Shown one piece after another: positions 22,833 through 32,635 of a stretch of 64,000 bases of DNA; position 1 is the first letter of the stretch; the number at the start of each line of letters is the position of its first letter. The stretch is from [Lactobacillus] rogosae (GTDB lineage Bacteria; Bacillota; Clostridia; Lachnospirales; Lachnospiraceae): NCBI GenBank assembly GCA_900112995.1, contig FONU01000018.1, positions 1 to 64,000 on the forward strand, written 5' to 3'. Below the pieces are notes generated by a model, which saw only the letters and a program-made list of their open reading frames with translations, was not told the origin of the DNA and searched no databases. Position numbers and translations under genes: made by a program.

Positions 22833-23729
22833 ATGCTTGAGGTAAAGGAATTACAATATTTTGTCGTGTGTGCAGATCTTTCGTCTTTCAGCAGAGCGGC
22901 AGAAGTATTGTATACAACACAGCCCAATGTCAGTAAGGTTATAAGAAGTCTTGAGGAGAAGCTTGGCTTTGAAGTATTTGAAAGGGATAACAGGGGCATT
23001 AAACTTACAAGGCGTGGCAGACAGGCGTATGAATATGCTGGAAAGATATTAGAACAGGAACGCCAGCTTGCGCAGATTTATAAGATTGATGACAGGGAAG
23101 AATTCAGCATATCAAGCAATCCAAGTTCGTGGGTGGCGCGATGCTTTACGGATTATTACATCAAATATTCTGATGAGAATGTCAGATATAATATAATGGA
23201 GGGAAGTGTCAACAGCGTTATTAAGCGTGTTGGAACGGGGCTTGATGAATTAGGTTTTATATTCTTTATGGATAACCAGTTACAGCAGATTGAGTATAAG
23301 CTTAAAAAGCATAATCTTCAATTTGTTAAGCTTAAAGATAATGAGGCTTATTTATATTATGGCAATAATGAAGCACCTAAGGATAAAGATGTTGAGAGTT
23401 ATCTTAAAGATAAAATGCTTGTTCAGTGCTACGAAGATGAGTTTGCACTTAATCATTATTGGGATAATATAAGAAAAGATGATGAGGAATTTAACAAACA
23501 CGTTGCTGTTATTACTAATAGTGATTATGTTATGAATTATATGCTGAAATATTCCAGGCTGTGTAATATAAGCAGCAGCCATTTCAGCAAACAGCCTAAT
23601 TTTGATGGTATTCCATTATATGATGACACAAGGAAAGTGTTATTTGGATATATCAAAAAATGTGACGAAGCAGTAAGTAGGATTGGCGAGCAATTCTTAG
23701 CATTTGTAAGGGAGGAATTAAAGAAATAA
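22833..23729 (+). CDS. LysR family transcriptional regulator
   Basis: A 298-residue LysR protein. The N-terminal helix-turn-helix reads LQYFVVCADLSSFSRAAEVL, then TTQPNVSKVIRSLEEKLG and FERDNRGIKLTRRG; the rest is a substrate-binding-like effector domain, somewhat diverged. ATG 22833 is chosen over GTG 22824. The terminator after it separates it from the peptide/nickel-type ABC operon in the same orientation, which may nevertheless be its target. Confidence 0.85.
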   Translation: MLEVKELQYFVVCADLSSFSRAAEVLYTTQPNVSKVIRSLEEKLGFEVFERDNRGIKLTRRGRQAYEYAGKILEQERQLAQIYKIDDREEFSISSNPSSWVARCFTDYYIKYSDENVRYNIMEGSVNSVIKRVGTGLDELGFIFFMDNQLQQIEYKLKKHNLQFVKLKDNEAYLYYGNNEAPKDKDVESYLKDKMLVQCYEDEFALNHYWDNIRKDDEEFNKHVAVITNSDYVMNYMLKYSRLCNISSSHFSKQPNFDGIPLYDDTRKVLFGYIKKCDEAVSRIGEQFLAFVREELKK

Positions 23730-23804
23730 ATATCTGATAGTGAAGCTGTAATATATACAGCGTGATTATTTAAGTAGATTTAATTAATATAGGTATAACA
23801 GAAT

Positions 23805-23848
23805 GGAATGACACGATTAAAAAATAATTGTGCCATTCCATTTTTATT
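23805..23848 (+). terminator. Terminator between lysR and the ABC operon
   Basis: GGAATGACACGATTA pairs with TAATTGTGCCATTCC (one mismatch and one G-T pair) and is followed by ATTTTTATT. Only 43 bases remain before the first ABC gene, so it may act as an attenuator as well as ending lysR. Confidence 0.75.
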
Positions 23849-23891
23849 GTTATACTAATCAGACAATATAAGACTATTAGAAAAGGTATTT

Positions 23892-24839
23892 ATGAAGAAG
23901 TTTATAATAAAGCGTCTGGTACAGCTTATTCCTATTATTATAGGCATTACACTGCTGTCTTTTCTGCTTGTAAATGTAAGCAATACAGATGCAATAGATA
24001 TGTTAGAGGCTAACAGGGGAACGGCTATATCAGAAGAACAGAAGAATGAATTAAGAGAAGAACTGGGGCTTGACCAGCCAGTCATTGTCAGATATGTTGT
24101 GTGGCTTAAGGGCGTTATTACAGGCAATATGGGTAATTCCTATATATCAGGAAAGCCCGTGTTTGCAACATTTATATCAAAGCTTCCAGCGACTATATAT
24201 TTATGTGTGGTTTCAATATTATTGACACTTATAATATCATTGCCACTTGGAATTATTGCGGCAGTTAATAAGAACCGGTGTATCGATTATATTATCAGGT
24301 TATTAAGTTTCTTAGGCAATTCAATGCCTAATTTTTTTGCCGCCATAATGCTTATATACATATTTGCACTGAAGCTTAATTTACTGCCGGTTATGGGAAT
24401 GAATGCAGGAATTAAAAGCGTGATACTGCCAGCAGTTACCCTCGCAATAGCAATGTCGTCAAGATATATAAGACAGATAAGGACGGCTGTGATTAATGAA
24501 TTACAGAAGGATTATGTGCAGGGTGCTATAGCAAGAGGTGTTGGCAGATTAAAGATAATTACAGGAAGCGTACTTAAATCAAGCCTGCTTACAATCATAA
24601 CACTGCTCGCATTATCAATAGGTTCACTGCTTGGTGGAACAGCTATTGTTGAGAGCATATTTATGTGGGACGGAGTAGGGAAAATGGCGATAGATGCAAT
24701 TACGATGAGAGATTATCCGGTTATACAGGCATATGTGATATGGATGGCAATTATATATGTAGTTATTAATCTTATAACAGATATAGTATACCATTATCTC
24801 AATCCAAGGATACGTCTGGGAGATTGTTATGAAGATTAA
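23892..24839 (+). CDS. ABC transporter permease, DppB/NikB type
   Basis: A 315-residue permease opening FIIKRLVQLIPIIIGITLLSF, the standard start of DppB/OppB/NikB proteins, with six helices and the cytoplasmic EAA loop (TAVINELQKDYVQGAIARGV, about residues 197-216) that contacts the ATPase. It is the first gene of a five-gene importer followed by a methyltransferase, and it overlaps the next permease by 11 bases. Substrate could be peptides or a nickel/metallophore complex; the sequence does not settle this. Confidence 0.88.
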   Translation: MKKFIIKRLVQLIPIIIGITLLSFLLVNVSNTDAIDMLEANRGTAISEEQKNELREELGLDQPVIVRYVVWLKGVITGNMGNSYISGKPVFATFISKLPATIYLCVVSILLTLIISLPLGIIAAVNKNRCIDYIIRLLSFLGNSMPNFFAAIMLIYIFALKLNLLPVMGMNAGIKSVILPAVTLAIAMSSRYIRQIRTAVINELQKDYVQGAIARGVGRLKIITGSVLKSSLLTIITLLALSIGSLLGGTAIVESIFMWDGVGKMAIDAITMRDYPVIQAYVIWMAIIYVVINLITDIVYHYLNPRIRLGDCYED

Positions 24840-25698
24840 GAAAAGAACAGAAAATGTCAATAATAACAGACAGCGGTTGATATTCAGAGGGAAAATTAAT
24901 AAAAGCAATACAAGCTTAATTATATGGCTTATATTTGCATTATTAATAGTGCTTATAGCGGTATTGGCAGATGTGATTGTTCCATATGATCCTTATGAGC
25001 AGGATTTGTCAGCCGCACTTATGCCGCCAGATAGTCATCATCTGTTAGGAACTGACCAGTATGGGCGTGATATGTTATCACGCGTCATTAAAGGAGCAGG
25101 AATATCGTTGTCATCATCATTTGCACTTGTTGTGATTATAACGTTAACAGGCTGTATTGCCGGAATAATAAGTGGTTATTACGGTGGAATTATAGACAGC
25201 ATTATAATGAGGCTGTCAGATATATTTCTTGCATTTCCGGGGCTGGTATTTGCAATTGCGGTTGCAAGCGTAATGTCAGGAGGGTTAGTAAGTGCTGTTA
25301 TTGCACTTGCACTAATATCGTGGCCCAAGTATGCAAGAATAGCAAGGGCAGATGTGCTTGCCATAAAGAATGAGCCATATATACAGGTGGCAAGGATGTC
25401 AGGACTTAATACCATAAGAATATTAATAAAGCATATTATACCTAATATTGCAGATATGATTATAGTAACAGCGGTTCTTGATATTGGAAATATGATGATG
25501 GAGATTGCTGGGTTGTCATTCTTAGGGCTTGGAGCAGAACCTCCGCTTGCAGAGTGGGGACTTATGGTAAGTCAAGGCAGAAGCTTTATGCAGACAGCAC
25601 CGTGGGTTGTTATAGCACCGGGGCTGGCAATATTTATTACTGTACTTGTGTTTAATATGTTAGGAGATACTTTAAGTGATATTACAGGCAGACAATAA
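24829..25698 (+). CDS. ABC transporter permease, DppC/NikC type
   Basis: A 289-residue permease. A charged N-terminus is followed by TM1 at about residues 32-50, then the characteristic YDPYEQDLSAALMPPDSHHL and LLGTDQYGRDMLSRVIKGA segments of the DppC/NikC family. The EAA loop is ADVLAIKNEPYIQVARMSGL. It pairs with the preceding permease to make the membrane channel, and its end overlaps the start of the first ATPase gene. Confidence 0.88.
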   Translation: MKIKKRTENVNNNRQRLIFRGKINKSNTSLIIWLIFALLIVLIAVLADVIVPYDPYEQDLSAALMPPDSHHLLGTDQYGRDMLSRVIKGAGISLSSSFALVVIITLTGCIAGIISGYYGGIIDSIIMRLSDIFLAFPGLVFAIAVASVMSGGLVSAVIALALISWPKYARIARADVLAIKNEPYIQVARMSGLNTIRILIKHIIPNIADMIIVTAVLDIGNMMMEIAGLSFLGLGAEPPLAEWGLMVSQGRSFMQTAPWVVIAPGLAIFITVLVFNMLGDTLSDITGRQ

Positions 25699-26554
25699 GG
25701 AAAAATTGAATAAAAAGGACATAGATAGTGTTAACAGCACTCAGTTAAATATCAGTGGTTTATCTGTAAGCTATTCTGACAGCACAGTATTGGAAAATGT
25801 AACGTTACAGCTTAAAAAAGGTGAGATATTAGGGATTGCAGGTGAATCAGGAAGCGGAAAAAGCACACTTATTAAAGCCATAATAGGACTTCTTCCTAAG
25901 GAGGGGTATATAGACGGTGGTGTAATAGAATATAACGGAGTGGATATAACTGGTAATGAAAAGTGTCTGAAAAGTTTAAGAGGCAGTAACATAGGTATGA
26001 TATTTCAGAATACCGAGAGAGCAATGTGTCCGGTAAGAACAATAAAGAGCCAGCTTTATGAGAGCATTTTCAGTAATGAAGCCGTAAAAGATAAAAGAAA
26101 GGCAAAGCGTATAATTGATGAGAAAGCAGTTCATATGCTTGAACAGATGAATATTAAAAATGCTATCAAGGTTCTTAACAGTTATCCGTTTGAGTTATCA
26201 GGTGGAATGAACCAGAGAGTTGGAATTATGATGGCTATGCTTATGAAGCCTGATTTGCTGCTTGCAGATGAGCCGACAAGTGCATTGGATGTTATAGCAC
26301 AGAGGCAGGTTGTGGATATCTTTAAAGACATAAAATGCAGTGGAGATACTTCAATGATTATCGTGTCGCACAATATAAATGTTGTTAGGGAGCTTGCTGA
26401 TAAAATAATTGTTATGAAATCTGGCAGGATTGTAGAATACGAAGATACAGAGATAATTATGAATTATCCAAAGCAAGAATATACGAAACAGCTTATATCG
26501 GCTGTTCCAGTGTTAAGACGGGAGTGTGCTGATGAGTACAATATTAGAGCTTAA
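25676..26554 (+). CDS. ABC transporter ATPase, DppD/NikD type
   Basis: A 292-residue ATPase: Walker [11 protein letters not shown] (about 58-67), signature ELSGGMNQR, Walker [13 protein letters not shown], switch His in IIVSHNINVV. GGMNQR with the short C-terminus fits the NikD/DppD group. The start is uncertain: GTG 25676 with AGGAG at 25662-25666, or TTG 25706 with AAGG at 25697-25700; the true N-terminus may be ten residues shorter. It overlaps both neighbours. Confidence 0.85.
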   Translation: MILQADNKEKLNKKDIDSVNSTQLNISGLSVSYSDSTVLENVTLQLKKGEILGIAGESGSGKSTLIKAIIGLLPKEGYIDGGVIEYNGVDITGNEKCLKSLRGSNIGMIFQNTERAMCPVRTIKSQLYESIFSNEAVKDKRKAKRIIDEKAVHMLEQMNIKNAIKVLNSYPFELSGGMNQRVGIMMAMLMKPDLLLADEPTSALDVIAQRQVVDIFKDIKCSGDTSMIIVSHNINVVRELADKIIVMKSGRIVEYEDTEIIMNYPKQEYTKQLISAVPVLRRECADEYNIRA

Positions 26555-27260
26555 TAATATTAAAAAGGCGTATGATGTGAAAATGGCTGTAGATATAGAC
26601 AAGCTGGTTATAGAAGAGGGCGACTGTGTAGGACTTGTTGGGGAAAGCGGTTGCGGAAAAAGCACGCTTGCTGGAATTATAACGAATACAGTTAAGTTAT
26701 ACAGTGGTTCAGTAATCTTTAAAGGTGAAGATATAAGTAGATTCAATGCCCGTAAAATGAGGGATATTTATAAGAATATGCAGATGATTTATCAGTCACC
26801 TGTGGCTTCATTTGATCCTGAATATACATTAGGAAAAAGTGTTGCCGAAGCATTAAGAAATAATAAGAGTGATAATCTTGTGTCGGAATTGTTTATAAGT
26901 GTTGGACTTTCAGCGGAATATGTTAATAAATATCCAGGACAGGTGAGCGGTGGCGAGTGCCAGAGAGCGGCAATAGCGAGGGCATTGGCTGTGAAGCCGG
27001 AGTTTCTTATATGTGATGAAGCTACAAGTGCACTTGATGTTACAGTGCAGAGTCAGATAATTGCACTTATTAAGCAGTTGCAGCAAAGCAGGAAAATGAC
27101 AGTATTATTCATAAGCCACGATATTGCACTGGTAAGCCAGATATGCAATAAGACAGCTGTTATGAAGGACGGGAAAATAATAGAGTATTCAGACACAGAT
27201 AATATTATCAACAGGCCGGAAAAGGAATATACAAGGCTTCTTATAAAGTCGGTACTTTAA
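26532..27260 (+). CDS. ABC transporter ATPase, DppF/NikE type
   Basis: A 242-residue ATPase, the partner of the preceding one: Walker A GESGCGKSTLAG, a DppF-like MIYQSPVASFDPEYT Q-loop region, signature VSGGECQR, Walker B ICDEATSALD and ISHDIALV. ATG 26532 follows GGGAG at normal distance. The length is shorter than OppF, as in NikE. Two different ATPases are normal for this importer class. Confidence 0.86.
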   Translation: MSTILELNNIKKAYDVKMAVDIDKLVIEEGDCVGLVGESGCGKSTLAGIITNTVKLYSGSVIFKGEDISRFNARKMRDIYKNMQMIYQSPVASFDPEYTLGKSVAEALRNNKSDNLVSELFISVGLSAEYVNKYPGQVSGGECQRAAIARALAVKPEFLICDEATSALDVTVQSQIIALIKQLQQSRKMTVLFISHDIALVSQICNKTAVMKDGKIIEYSDTDNIINRPEKEYTRLLIKSVL

Positions 27261-27294
27261 ATATAAGAAATATATAAGATGAGGTATATAAATT

Positions 27295-28968
27295 ATGAAC
27301 AGATTAAAGATAAATAAAATGAAGAACAACAGGGTATGCATATATAAATTAAAAGAAATTATAATGAAGAATAACAGAACCAGAATAGATAAATTAGGTG
27401 AAAGCAGAATGAATATAGATAGATTAAAGCAGAATATAATAAAATTAGCAGGAATTATACTTGTAATAGCAGCTGTATCAGGTATTGCAGGCTGTGGGAA
27501 AAGTACAGCTTCCACAGAGAAAGTATTCTACTATGGAGATACAACCTTTAACGCAGAAAATGATGAGACAGATGTCAACCCACATAACGGATATTCAGGC
27601 TGGGCGTGCATAAGATATGGCGTTGGAGAGACTCTTTTTAAATATTCGGATACAATGGAATTAGAGCCATGGCTTGCTGAAAGCTATGAGAATGTAGATG
27701 AGCTTACTTGGAAGATTAATTTAAAAGATGGAATTACATTTACAAGTGGAAGAAAGCTTGATGGTGAGGCTGTTAAAGAATGTATAGAACATCTTGTTGC
27801 GGTGCATAAAAGAGCAGCAGGGGATTTGAATATAGAGAGGGTTGAGGCAGAAGCTGATACAGTCATAATAACAACAGCCAAGCCGGTGCCAGCACTTATT
27901 AATTATCTTTCTGACCCTTATGGCTGTATTATTGATATGCAGGCAGGAATTACTGATGAGGGTAATGTATCAGCGACAGGACCTTATATAGCCGAGGAGA
28001 TTGTGACAGACTCAGGACTTACACTTGTTAAGAATCAGAATTACTGGAATGGAGAGCCTAGGCTTGATAAAATAATTGTTAAGACGATAAGTGATGGTGA
28101 TACTCTTACAATGGCATTGCAGTCAGGTGAACTTAATGCGGCTTATGGTCTGCCATATTCAAGTCTTTCGCTGTTTAATAACAGCAATTATACAATATCA
28201 TCAAGCGAAACTTCACGTTCATTTTTTGCACAGATGAATTATGCTAATGTCAATTTACAGGACAGCAATGTAAGAGCTGCAATTGCTATGGCAATTAATA
28301 AGAAAGATTTTACTAATGTATTATTAAAAGGCAATGGAACGTTGGCAGAAGGACCATTTCCGAAAGATTATACATTTGGTGACAGCTATGTTAAAGCTGC
28401 GGAGTATAATATTGATAATGCCAGAAATTTATTAGCACAGTCGGGCTGGAAGGATACAGATGGTGATGGATATGTTGATAAAAATGGAGAAAAGCTTACA
28501 TTAAGGTGGCTTACATATCCAAGCAGACAGGAGCTTCCTTTGCTTGCAGAAAATGTTCAGGCATCATTAAAGCAGATAGGAATAGAGGTTAAGATTAACT
28601 GTACGGCTAATCATCTTGATTATGTTAAAAAAGGTGAGTGGGATATATATGCAAGTGCCTTTGTGTGTGCACCAACAGGTGATCCTGAATATTTCTTTAC
28701 AACACACTGTCTTAAGAATTCGTCAAAGAACCGTGGTGGTTATTATAATGAACAGCTTGAACAGCTTGAAGAACAGCTCAGTACTACATTTGATACAGAA
28801 GGCAGGGAACAGCTTGGAATAAAGATGACACAGACAATACTGGACGACAATGCTTTTATATTTGCATCGCATCTTAAAATGTCAATTGTTTCAGGGAAAG
28901 GTGTGAGCGGTTTAACTGCACACCCATCAGATTATTATGAGATAACGGCAGAGCTGGATATGCAGTAA
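27295..28968 (+). CDS. Substrate-binding lipoprotein, DppA/NikA family
   Basis: A family 5 extracellular solute-binding protein. A lipobox (SGIAGC) follows the hydrophobic signal, so it is membrane-anchored. The body shows the family blocks (GETLFKYSDTMELEPWLAES, LTWKINLKDGITFTSGRKLD, RAAIAMAINKKDFTN) of about 500 residues. Odd feature: about 38 codons of basic sequence containing two repeated MKNNR motifs precede the natural-looking signal peptide, so translation may really begin at ATG 27409 (MNIDRLKQN). Ligand unknown; nickel, a metallophore or a peptide are all possible. Confidence 0.82.
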   Translation: MNRLKINKMKNNRVCIYKLKEIIMKNNRTRIDKLGESRMNIDRLKQNIIKLAGIILVIAAVSGIAGCGKSTASTEKVFYYGDTTFNAENDETDVNPHNGYSGWACIRYGVGETLFKYSDTMELEPWLAESYENVDELTWKINLKDGITFTSGRKLDGEAVKECIEHLVAVHKRAAGDLNIERVEAEADTVIITTAKPVPALINYLSDPYGCIIDMQAGITDEGNVSATGPYIAEEIVTDSGLTLVKNQNYWNGEPRLDKIIVKTISDGDTLTMALQSGELNAAYGLPYSSLSLFNNSNYTISSSETSRSFFAQMNYANVNLQDSNVRAAIAMAINKKDFTNVLLKGNGTLAEGPFPKDYTFGDSYVKAAEYNIDNARNLLAQSGWKDTDGDGYVDKNGEKLTLRWLTYPSRQELPLLAENVQASLKQIGIEVKINCTANHLDYVKKGEWDIYASAFVCAPTGDPEYFFTTHCLKNSSKNRGGYYNEQLEQLEEQLSTTFDTEGREQLGIKMTQTILDDNAFIFASHLKMSIVSGKGVSGLTAHPSDYYEITAELDMQ

Positions 28969-29013
28969 TATGCCTATAAGAAATATGTAACGGATTATGA
29001 AAGAAAATAGATT

Positions 29014-29769
29014 ATGATACAGGATAAAAATAATATAGAAGAAAAAGTTGTAGACTACTGGACTAAGCGTGTGGCAGATTTTTCAGATGTCAGGGAGAAT
29101 GAGCTTGACAGTGAGTTAAGCCGTGAATGGGTTGATAACATTATGCAATATATAAGTCCGCTTATAGATAATGGACAGAATGTAAGGGTGCTTGATGTTG
29201 GAACAGGTGTTGGATATTTTGCGATACTTCTTTATGGCAAAGGACTTCAGGTTACGGGAATAGATTTAACACCGGATATGATAGAAAGGGCTGAAGTTCT
29301 GGCTGACAGATATGGGGCAGATGTTAATTTCAAGGTTATGGATGCTATGAATCTGGAATATGAAGACGAAAGCTTCGATGTTGTTATAACAAGGAATCTT
29401 ACATGGACACTCCCTGATGTGGATAAAGCCTATAAGGAATGGCACAGAGTGTTAAAAAAAGGCGGCGTGCTGTTAAATTATGATGCGAATTATGCCAATA
29501 TGAAGAATCTGGATGCAACGCTTATTGATGATGATAAGAAAGAAGAACCATACGGACACCAGGGAATGACCTATGCACTTGAAGCAGAAAATGCGTATAT
29601 CACGAAAGCAATGGATATAGGAAGACACCAAAGACCTGAGTATGATATAGCTTTATTAGAAAAATATGGATTTAGTAATTGCAGTGCAGACAAAGCCATA
29701 GGTAAGAAATTATTGAAAGAAAAGGACATCAAAGAAGCACCAATGTTTCTTATAACTGCATATAGATAA
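29014..29769 (+). CDS. Class I SAM-dependent methyltransferase in the ABC operon
   Basis: A 251-residue Rossmann-type methyltransferase. The SAM-binding motif I is RVLDVGTGVGYFAILL (about residues 61-76), motif II GIDLTPDMIERAEVLA, and the post-II segment FDVVITRNLTWTLPDVDKAY. It resembles UbiE/COQ5-type enzymes. It follows the binding-protein gene by 45 bases with no terminator between, so it is part of the import operon. It may methylate the imported compound or make a small ligand; the substrate is unknown. Confidence 0.82.
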   Translation: MIQDKNNIEEKVVDYWTKRVADFSDVRENELDSELSREWVDNIMQYISPLIDNGQNVRVLDVGTGVGYFAILLYGKGLQVTGIDLTPDMIERAEVLADRYGADVNFKVMDAMNLEYEDESFDVVITRNLTWTLPDVDKAYKEWHRVLKKGGVLLNYDANYANMKNLDATLIDDDKKEEPYGHQGMTYALEAENAYITKAMDIGRHQRPEYDIALLEKYGFSNCSADKAIGKKLLKEKDIKEAPMFLITAYR

Positions 29770-29885
29770 ATTATCTATTGCAATCTGCATAAGAACGTGG
29801 TATATAATTCATAAGTGAAATTTTTACAATTATTATATTAATATATCTGCTATGTTAATAGCGTCAACAGAATACAAGATTGACA

Positions 29886-29919
29886 AAGGCGTCTAATTCC
29901 AATGAATTAGGCGCCTTTT
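29886..29919 (+). terminator. Terminator after the ABC/methyltransferase operon
   Basis: AAGGCG-CTAATTC (29886-29899) pairs with GAATTAG-CGCCTT (29904-29917), a 13-pair stem with a four-base loop and trailing T residues. It lies 47 bases before the next gene. Confidence 0.8.
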
Positions 29920-29965
29920 CTGTATGTATTTTTTACTATGGCAATGGTGAAAGGAGAGAAAAGTT

Positions 29966-30823
29966 ATGAAGAAGAAGTTATTATCGTTAATGGTTGTAAT
30001 GTCACTTGTGGTTTCAATGACATTAGGAGTTACAGGTTGTGGAAGTAAGAGTTCCGATTCAGACAAGAAAGTATTGAAGGTAGCATTTGAATGTGCATAT
30101 GCACCTTACAATTGGACACAGGAATCACCAGAGGTTGGTAATGGCAAGCAGGCAGTAAAGATTAAAAATGCAGATGGATATGCATATGGATATGAAGTTG
30201 AGCTTGCACAGAGAATAGCAGATGAAATGGGCTATGAATTAGAGGTATACAAGATTGAATGGAGTTCAATACTTATGGGACTTCAGGATGGATCATATGA
30301 TGCAGTAATGACTGGTGTATGCTACAGTCCTGAAAGAGATGAGACATATGATTTTTCAACACCTTATTATAAAAGACAGATTGTTGGTGTTGTAAGAGCA
30401 GATAGTGAATATGCTAATTATACTAAGCTTTCACAGTTTGAGGGTAAGAATACTAAGTTAACAACACAGATTGCAACTAACTATGTACCTTACAAGGACG
30501 AAGTACCTGGCGGTGTAATTGCAACAGACTATGAAACATCATCAGAATGTTTTCTTGCAGTACAGAATAAGACAGCCGATATGGTTATCCTTGATTACAC
30601 AACATCAATATCAGCACTTTCAACTATGAATAATTTAAAGATGCTCAATCTTGATTTCACAGAGCCAGAGGGTGCATCGAATGACTGCTGTATAGTATTC
30701 AGGGAAGGTGATCCAATGAGAGATACAGTTCAGGAAGCACTTGATAAGCTTAACTGGAATGACAAGGCTGAATTTGATAAGTTAATGGATGAAATGGTTA
30801 AGTTACAGCCATCATCTAACTAA
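29966..30823 (+). CDS. Polar amino acid ABC transporter substrate-binding lipoprotein
   Basis: A 285-residue type II binding protein of the HisJ/GlnH group. The signal peptide ends in a lipobox (GVTGCG, Cys at about residue 26). The binding domain has the usual ILMGLQDGSYDAVMTGV and SPERDETYDFSTPYYKRQI segments that contact an amino acid. Specificity is not readable; aromatic and acidic pocket residues suggest a polar substrate. A terminator-like hairpin lies between it and the permease gene. Confidence 0.88.
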   Translation: MKKKLLSLMVVMSLVVSMTLGVTGCGSKSSDSDKKVLKVAFECAYAPYNWTQESPEVGNGKQAVKIKNADGYAYGYEVELAQRIADEMGYELEVYKIEWSSILMGLQDGSYDAVMTGVCYSPERDETYDFSTPYYKRQIVGVVRADSEYANYTKLSQFEGKNTKLTTQIATNYVPYKDEVPGGVIATDYETSSECFLAVQNKTADMVILDYTTSISALSTMNNLKMLNLDFTEPEGASNDCCIVFREGDPMRDTVQEALDKLNWNDKAEFDKLMDEMVKLQPSSN

Positions 30824-30901
30824 ATAAGACTAAAGTAATAGTTGATAATTAATCTGACAAAGTACTACATAATAGTTTAACCTTATAAAAATAATAAAAG
30901 T

Positions 30902-30960
30902 CCACAGACTTTCCTGTCAAAGGCGGCAGGACCTTACAGGGGAAGTCTGTGGCTTTTTTA
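30902..30960 (+). terminator. Terminator/attenuator between binding-protein and permease genes
   Basis: CCACAGACTT (30902-30911) pairs perfectly with AAGTCTGTGG (30943-30952) and is followed by CTTTTTTTA. An inner CCTGTC/GGCAGG-type pairing is possible. Partial readthrough would give much more binding protein than membrane components. Confidence 0.8.
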
Positions 30961-31060
30961 TGTAACAGGAAATTCCGATAGAATCCCCTATTACATAAAA
31001 GGCACTATGTGTCTATAATGCACATTCCTTTTTATAATTAAATGTATGGGAGGTAAAGGT

Positions 31061-31846
31061 ATGTATAGTTCAATAGTGGCATTAGCGGCCAATACGCCAG
31101 GTGCTGATGGAACACTGTTCCAATGGAGCTGGTTTATATTTAATAAATACTCAACACTATTTTTAAAAGCTACCTGGGTAACACTTTATGTGTCACTTAT
31201 AGGTACAATATTAGGATTTATTCTTGGTTTTGCAGTAGGAATAATCAATACAGTACAGATACATAAAGAAGACAATATAGTAAAGAAGATCCTGATAAGA
31301 ATATTAAAGATAATTGTAGTTGTATATGTTGAAATATTCAGGGATACCCCAATGATTGTTCAGGGAATGGTTATTTACTATGGCTTAAGACAGAATGACA
31401 TAATGATAACTTCAATTATTGCAGGTATTCTTGTTACAACACTTAATACCGGAGCTTATATGGGTGAAACAGTAAGAGCAGGTATTAAGTCAGTAGATGC
31501 AGGACAGGAAGAAGGAGCACTCGCTATGGGAATGTCACATTTCAAGGCAATGCTTTACATAATTGTTCCACAGGCATTAAAGAATGTAATACCTGAAATG
31601 TGTAATACATTTGTTAATAATTTGAAGATGACATCAGTATTAAACGTTATCGGTGTATCAGAGCTGTTCCTTATGGCAAAGACAGCAGGTGGTGCATATT
31701 ACAAATATTTTGAATCATATATTGTAATTTCAATCATTTATTTTGTTTTATGTTTTGTGTTTAACAGAATATTTGCAGTTGTTGAAAAGAAGTTACAGGG
31801 ACGAAGCGATTATGAGCTTGCAACTGAATTCCTTGATAATGAGTGA
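31061..31846 (+). CDS. Polar amino acid ABC transporter permease
   Basis: A 261-residue permease of the HisM/GlnP class. After an unusual N-terminus ([20 protein letters not shown]) come about five helices, with the family signature [16 protein letters not shown] and the EAA loop [18 protein letters not shown] 31061 follows GGGAGG; the ATG at 31046 is part of that site. It ends 25 bases before the ATPase start, with the ATPase ribosome site between them. Confidence 0.87.
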   Translation: MYSSIVALAANTPGADGTLFQWSWFIFNKYSTLFLKATWVTLYVSLIGTILGFILGFAVGIINTVQIHKEDNIVKKILIRILKIIVVVYVEIFRDTPMIVQGMVIYYGLRQNDIMITSIIAGILVTTLNTGAYMGETVRAGIKSVDAGQEEGALAMGMSHFKAMLYIIVPQALKNVIPEMCNTFVNNLKMTSVLNVIGVSELFLMAKTAGGAYYKYFESYIVISIIYFVLCFVFNRIFAVVEKKLQGRSDYELATEFLDNE

Positions 31847-31871
31847 TAAGCAGGCAGGAATGGAGGTTATT

Positions 31872-32630
31872 ATGGCAGAGTCAATTATTAAAGTAGAAAA
31901 TCTCGTAAAGTCATTTGGTGACCACGAAGTATTAAAAAAGATAGATTTTGAAATATCAAAGGGTGAAGTCGTATGTATTATAGGTTCTTCAGGTTCAGGC
32001 AAATCAACATTGCTACGTTGTATTAACCACCTTGAAACACCTACAGGCGGCAAAATATTATTTCATGGGGAAGAGGTTAAGAATACACAAAGCTCACTTT
32101 CCAAATACCGGTCACAGGTTGGAATGGTGTTCCAGTCATTTAACCTGTTTAATAATATGACGGTATTAAAGAATTGTATGTTTGGTGTACAGAAGATACT
32201 TCATCTTAGCAAGGAAGAAGCTAAACTTAGGGCTATAAAGCATTTAAGAGAGGTTGGAATGGCAGCATATATCAATGCCAAGCCGGCACAGTTATCAGGT
32301 GGACAGAAACAGAGAGTTGCCATTGCAAGAGGTCTTTGTATGAATCCAGAGGTACTTTTATTTGACGAACCTACCTCAGCACTTGACCCAGAGATGGTAG
32401 GAGAAGTCCTTAATGTTATGAAAGAGTTAGCAGATGAGGGACTTACAATGATAATTGTAACCCACGAGATGGAATTTGCGAAAAATGTATCAACAAGAAC
32501 AATATTTATGGATAACGGATATGTTGTTGAGGACGAAAGTCCGGATATATTATTTACTAATCCTAAGAATGAACGAACAAGAACATTCTTAACAAGATAT
32601 ATGGAAAGCGGCGTAAAGAAGGGTGCTTAA
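31872..32630 (+). CDS. Polar amino acid ABC transporter ATPase, GlnQ-like
   Basis: A 252-residue ATPase: Walker [17 protein letters not shown]-loop [10 protein letters not shown], signature LSGGQKQR, Walker [17 protein letters not shown] and VTHEMEFAK, all diagnostic for GlnQ/HisP-type ATPases. ATG 31872 follows GGAGG; the longer in-frame reading overlaps the permease gene and is rejected. It completes the binding protein-permease-ATPase set. Confidence 0.9.
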   Translation: MAESIIKVENLVKSFGDHEVLKKIDFEISKGEVVCIIGSSGSGKSTLLRCINHLETPTGGKILFHGEEVKNTQSSLSKYRSQVGMVFQSFNLFNNMTVLKNCMFGVQKILHLSKEEAKLRAIKHLREVGMAAYINAKPAQLSGGQKQRVAIARGLCMNPEVLLFDEPTSALDPEMVGEVLNVMKELADEGLTMIIVTHEMEFAKNVSTRTIFMDNGYVVEDESPDILFTNPKNERTRTFLTRYMESGVKKGA

Positions 32631-32635
32631 TAATT

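Noticed and set aside
29879-29907. TTGACA at 29879 as promoter for the amino acid ABC operon
   Set aside because: The matching -10 position falls inside the terminator stem (TGAATT) and is poor; a promoter elsewhere is more likely.
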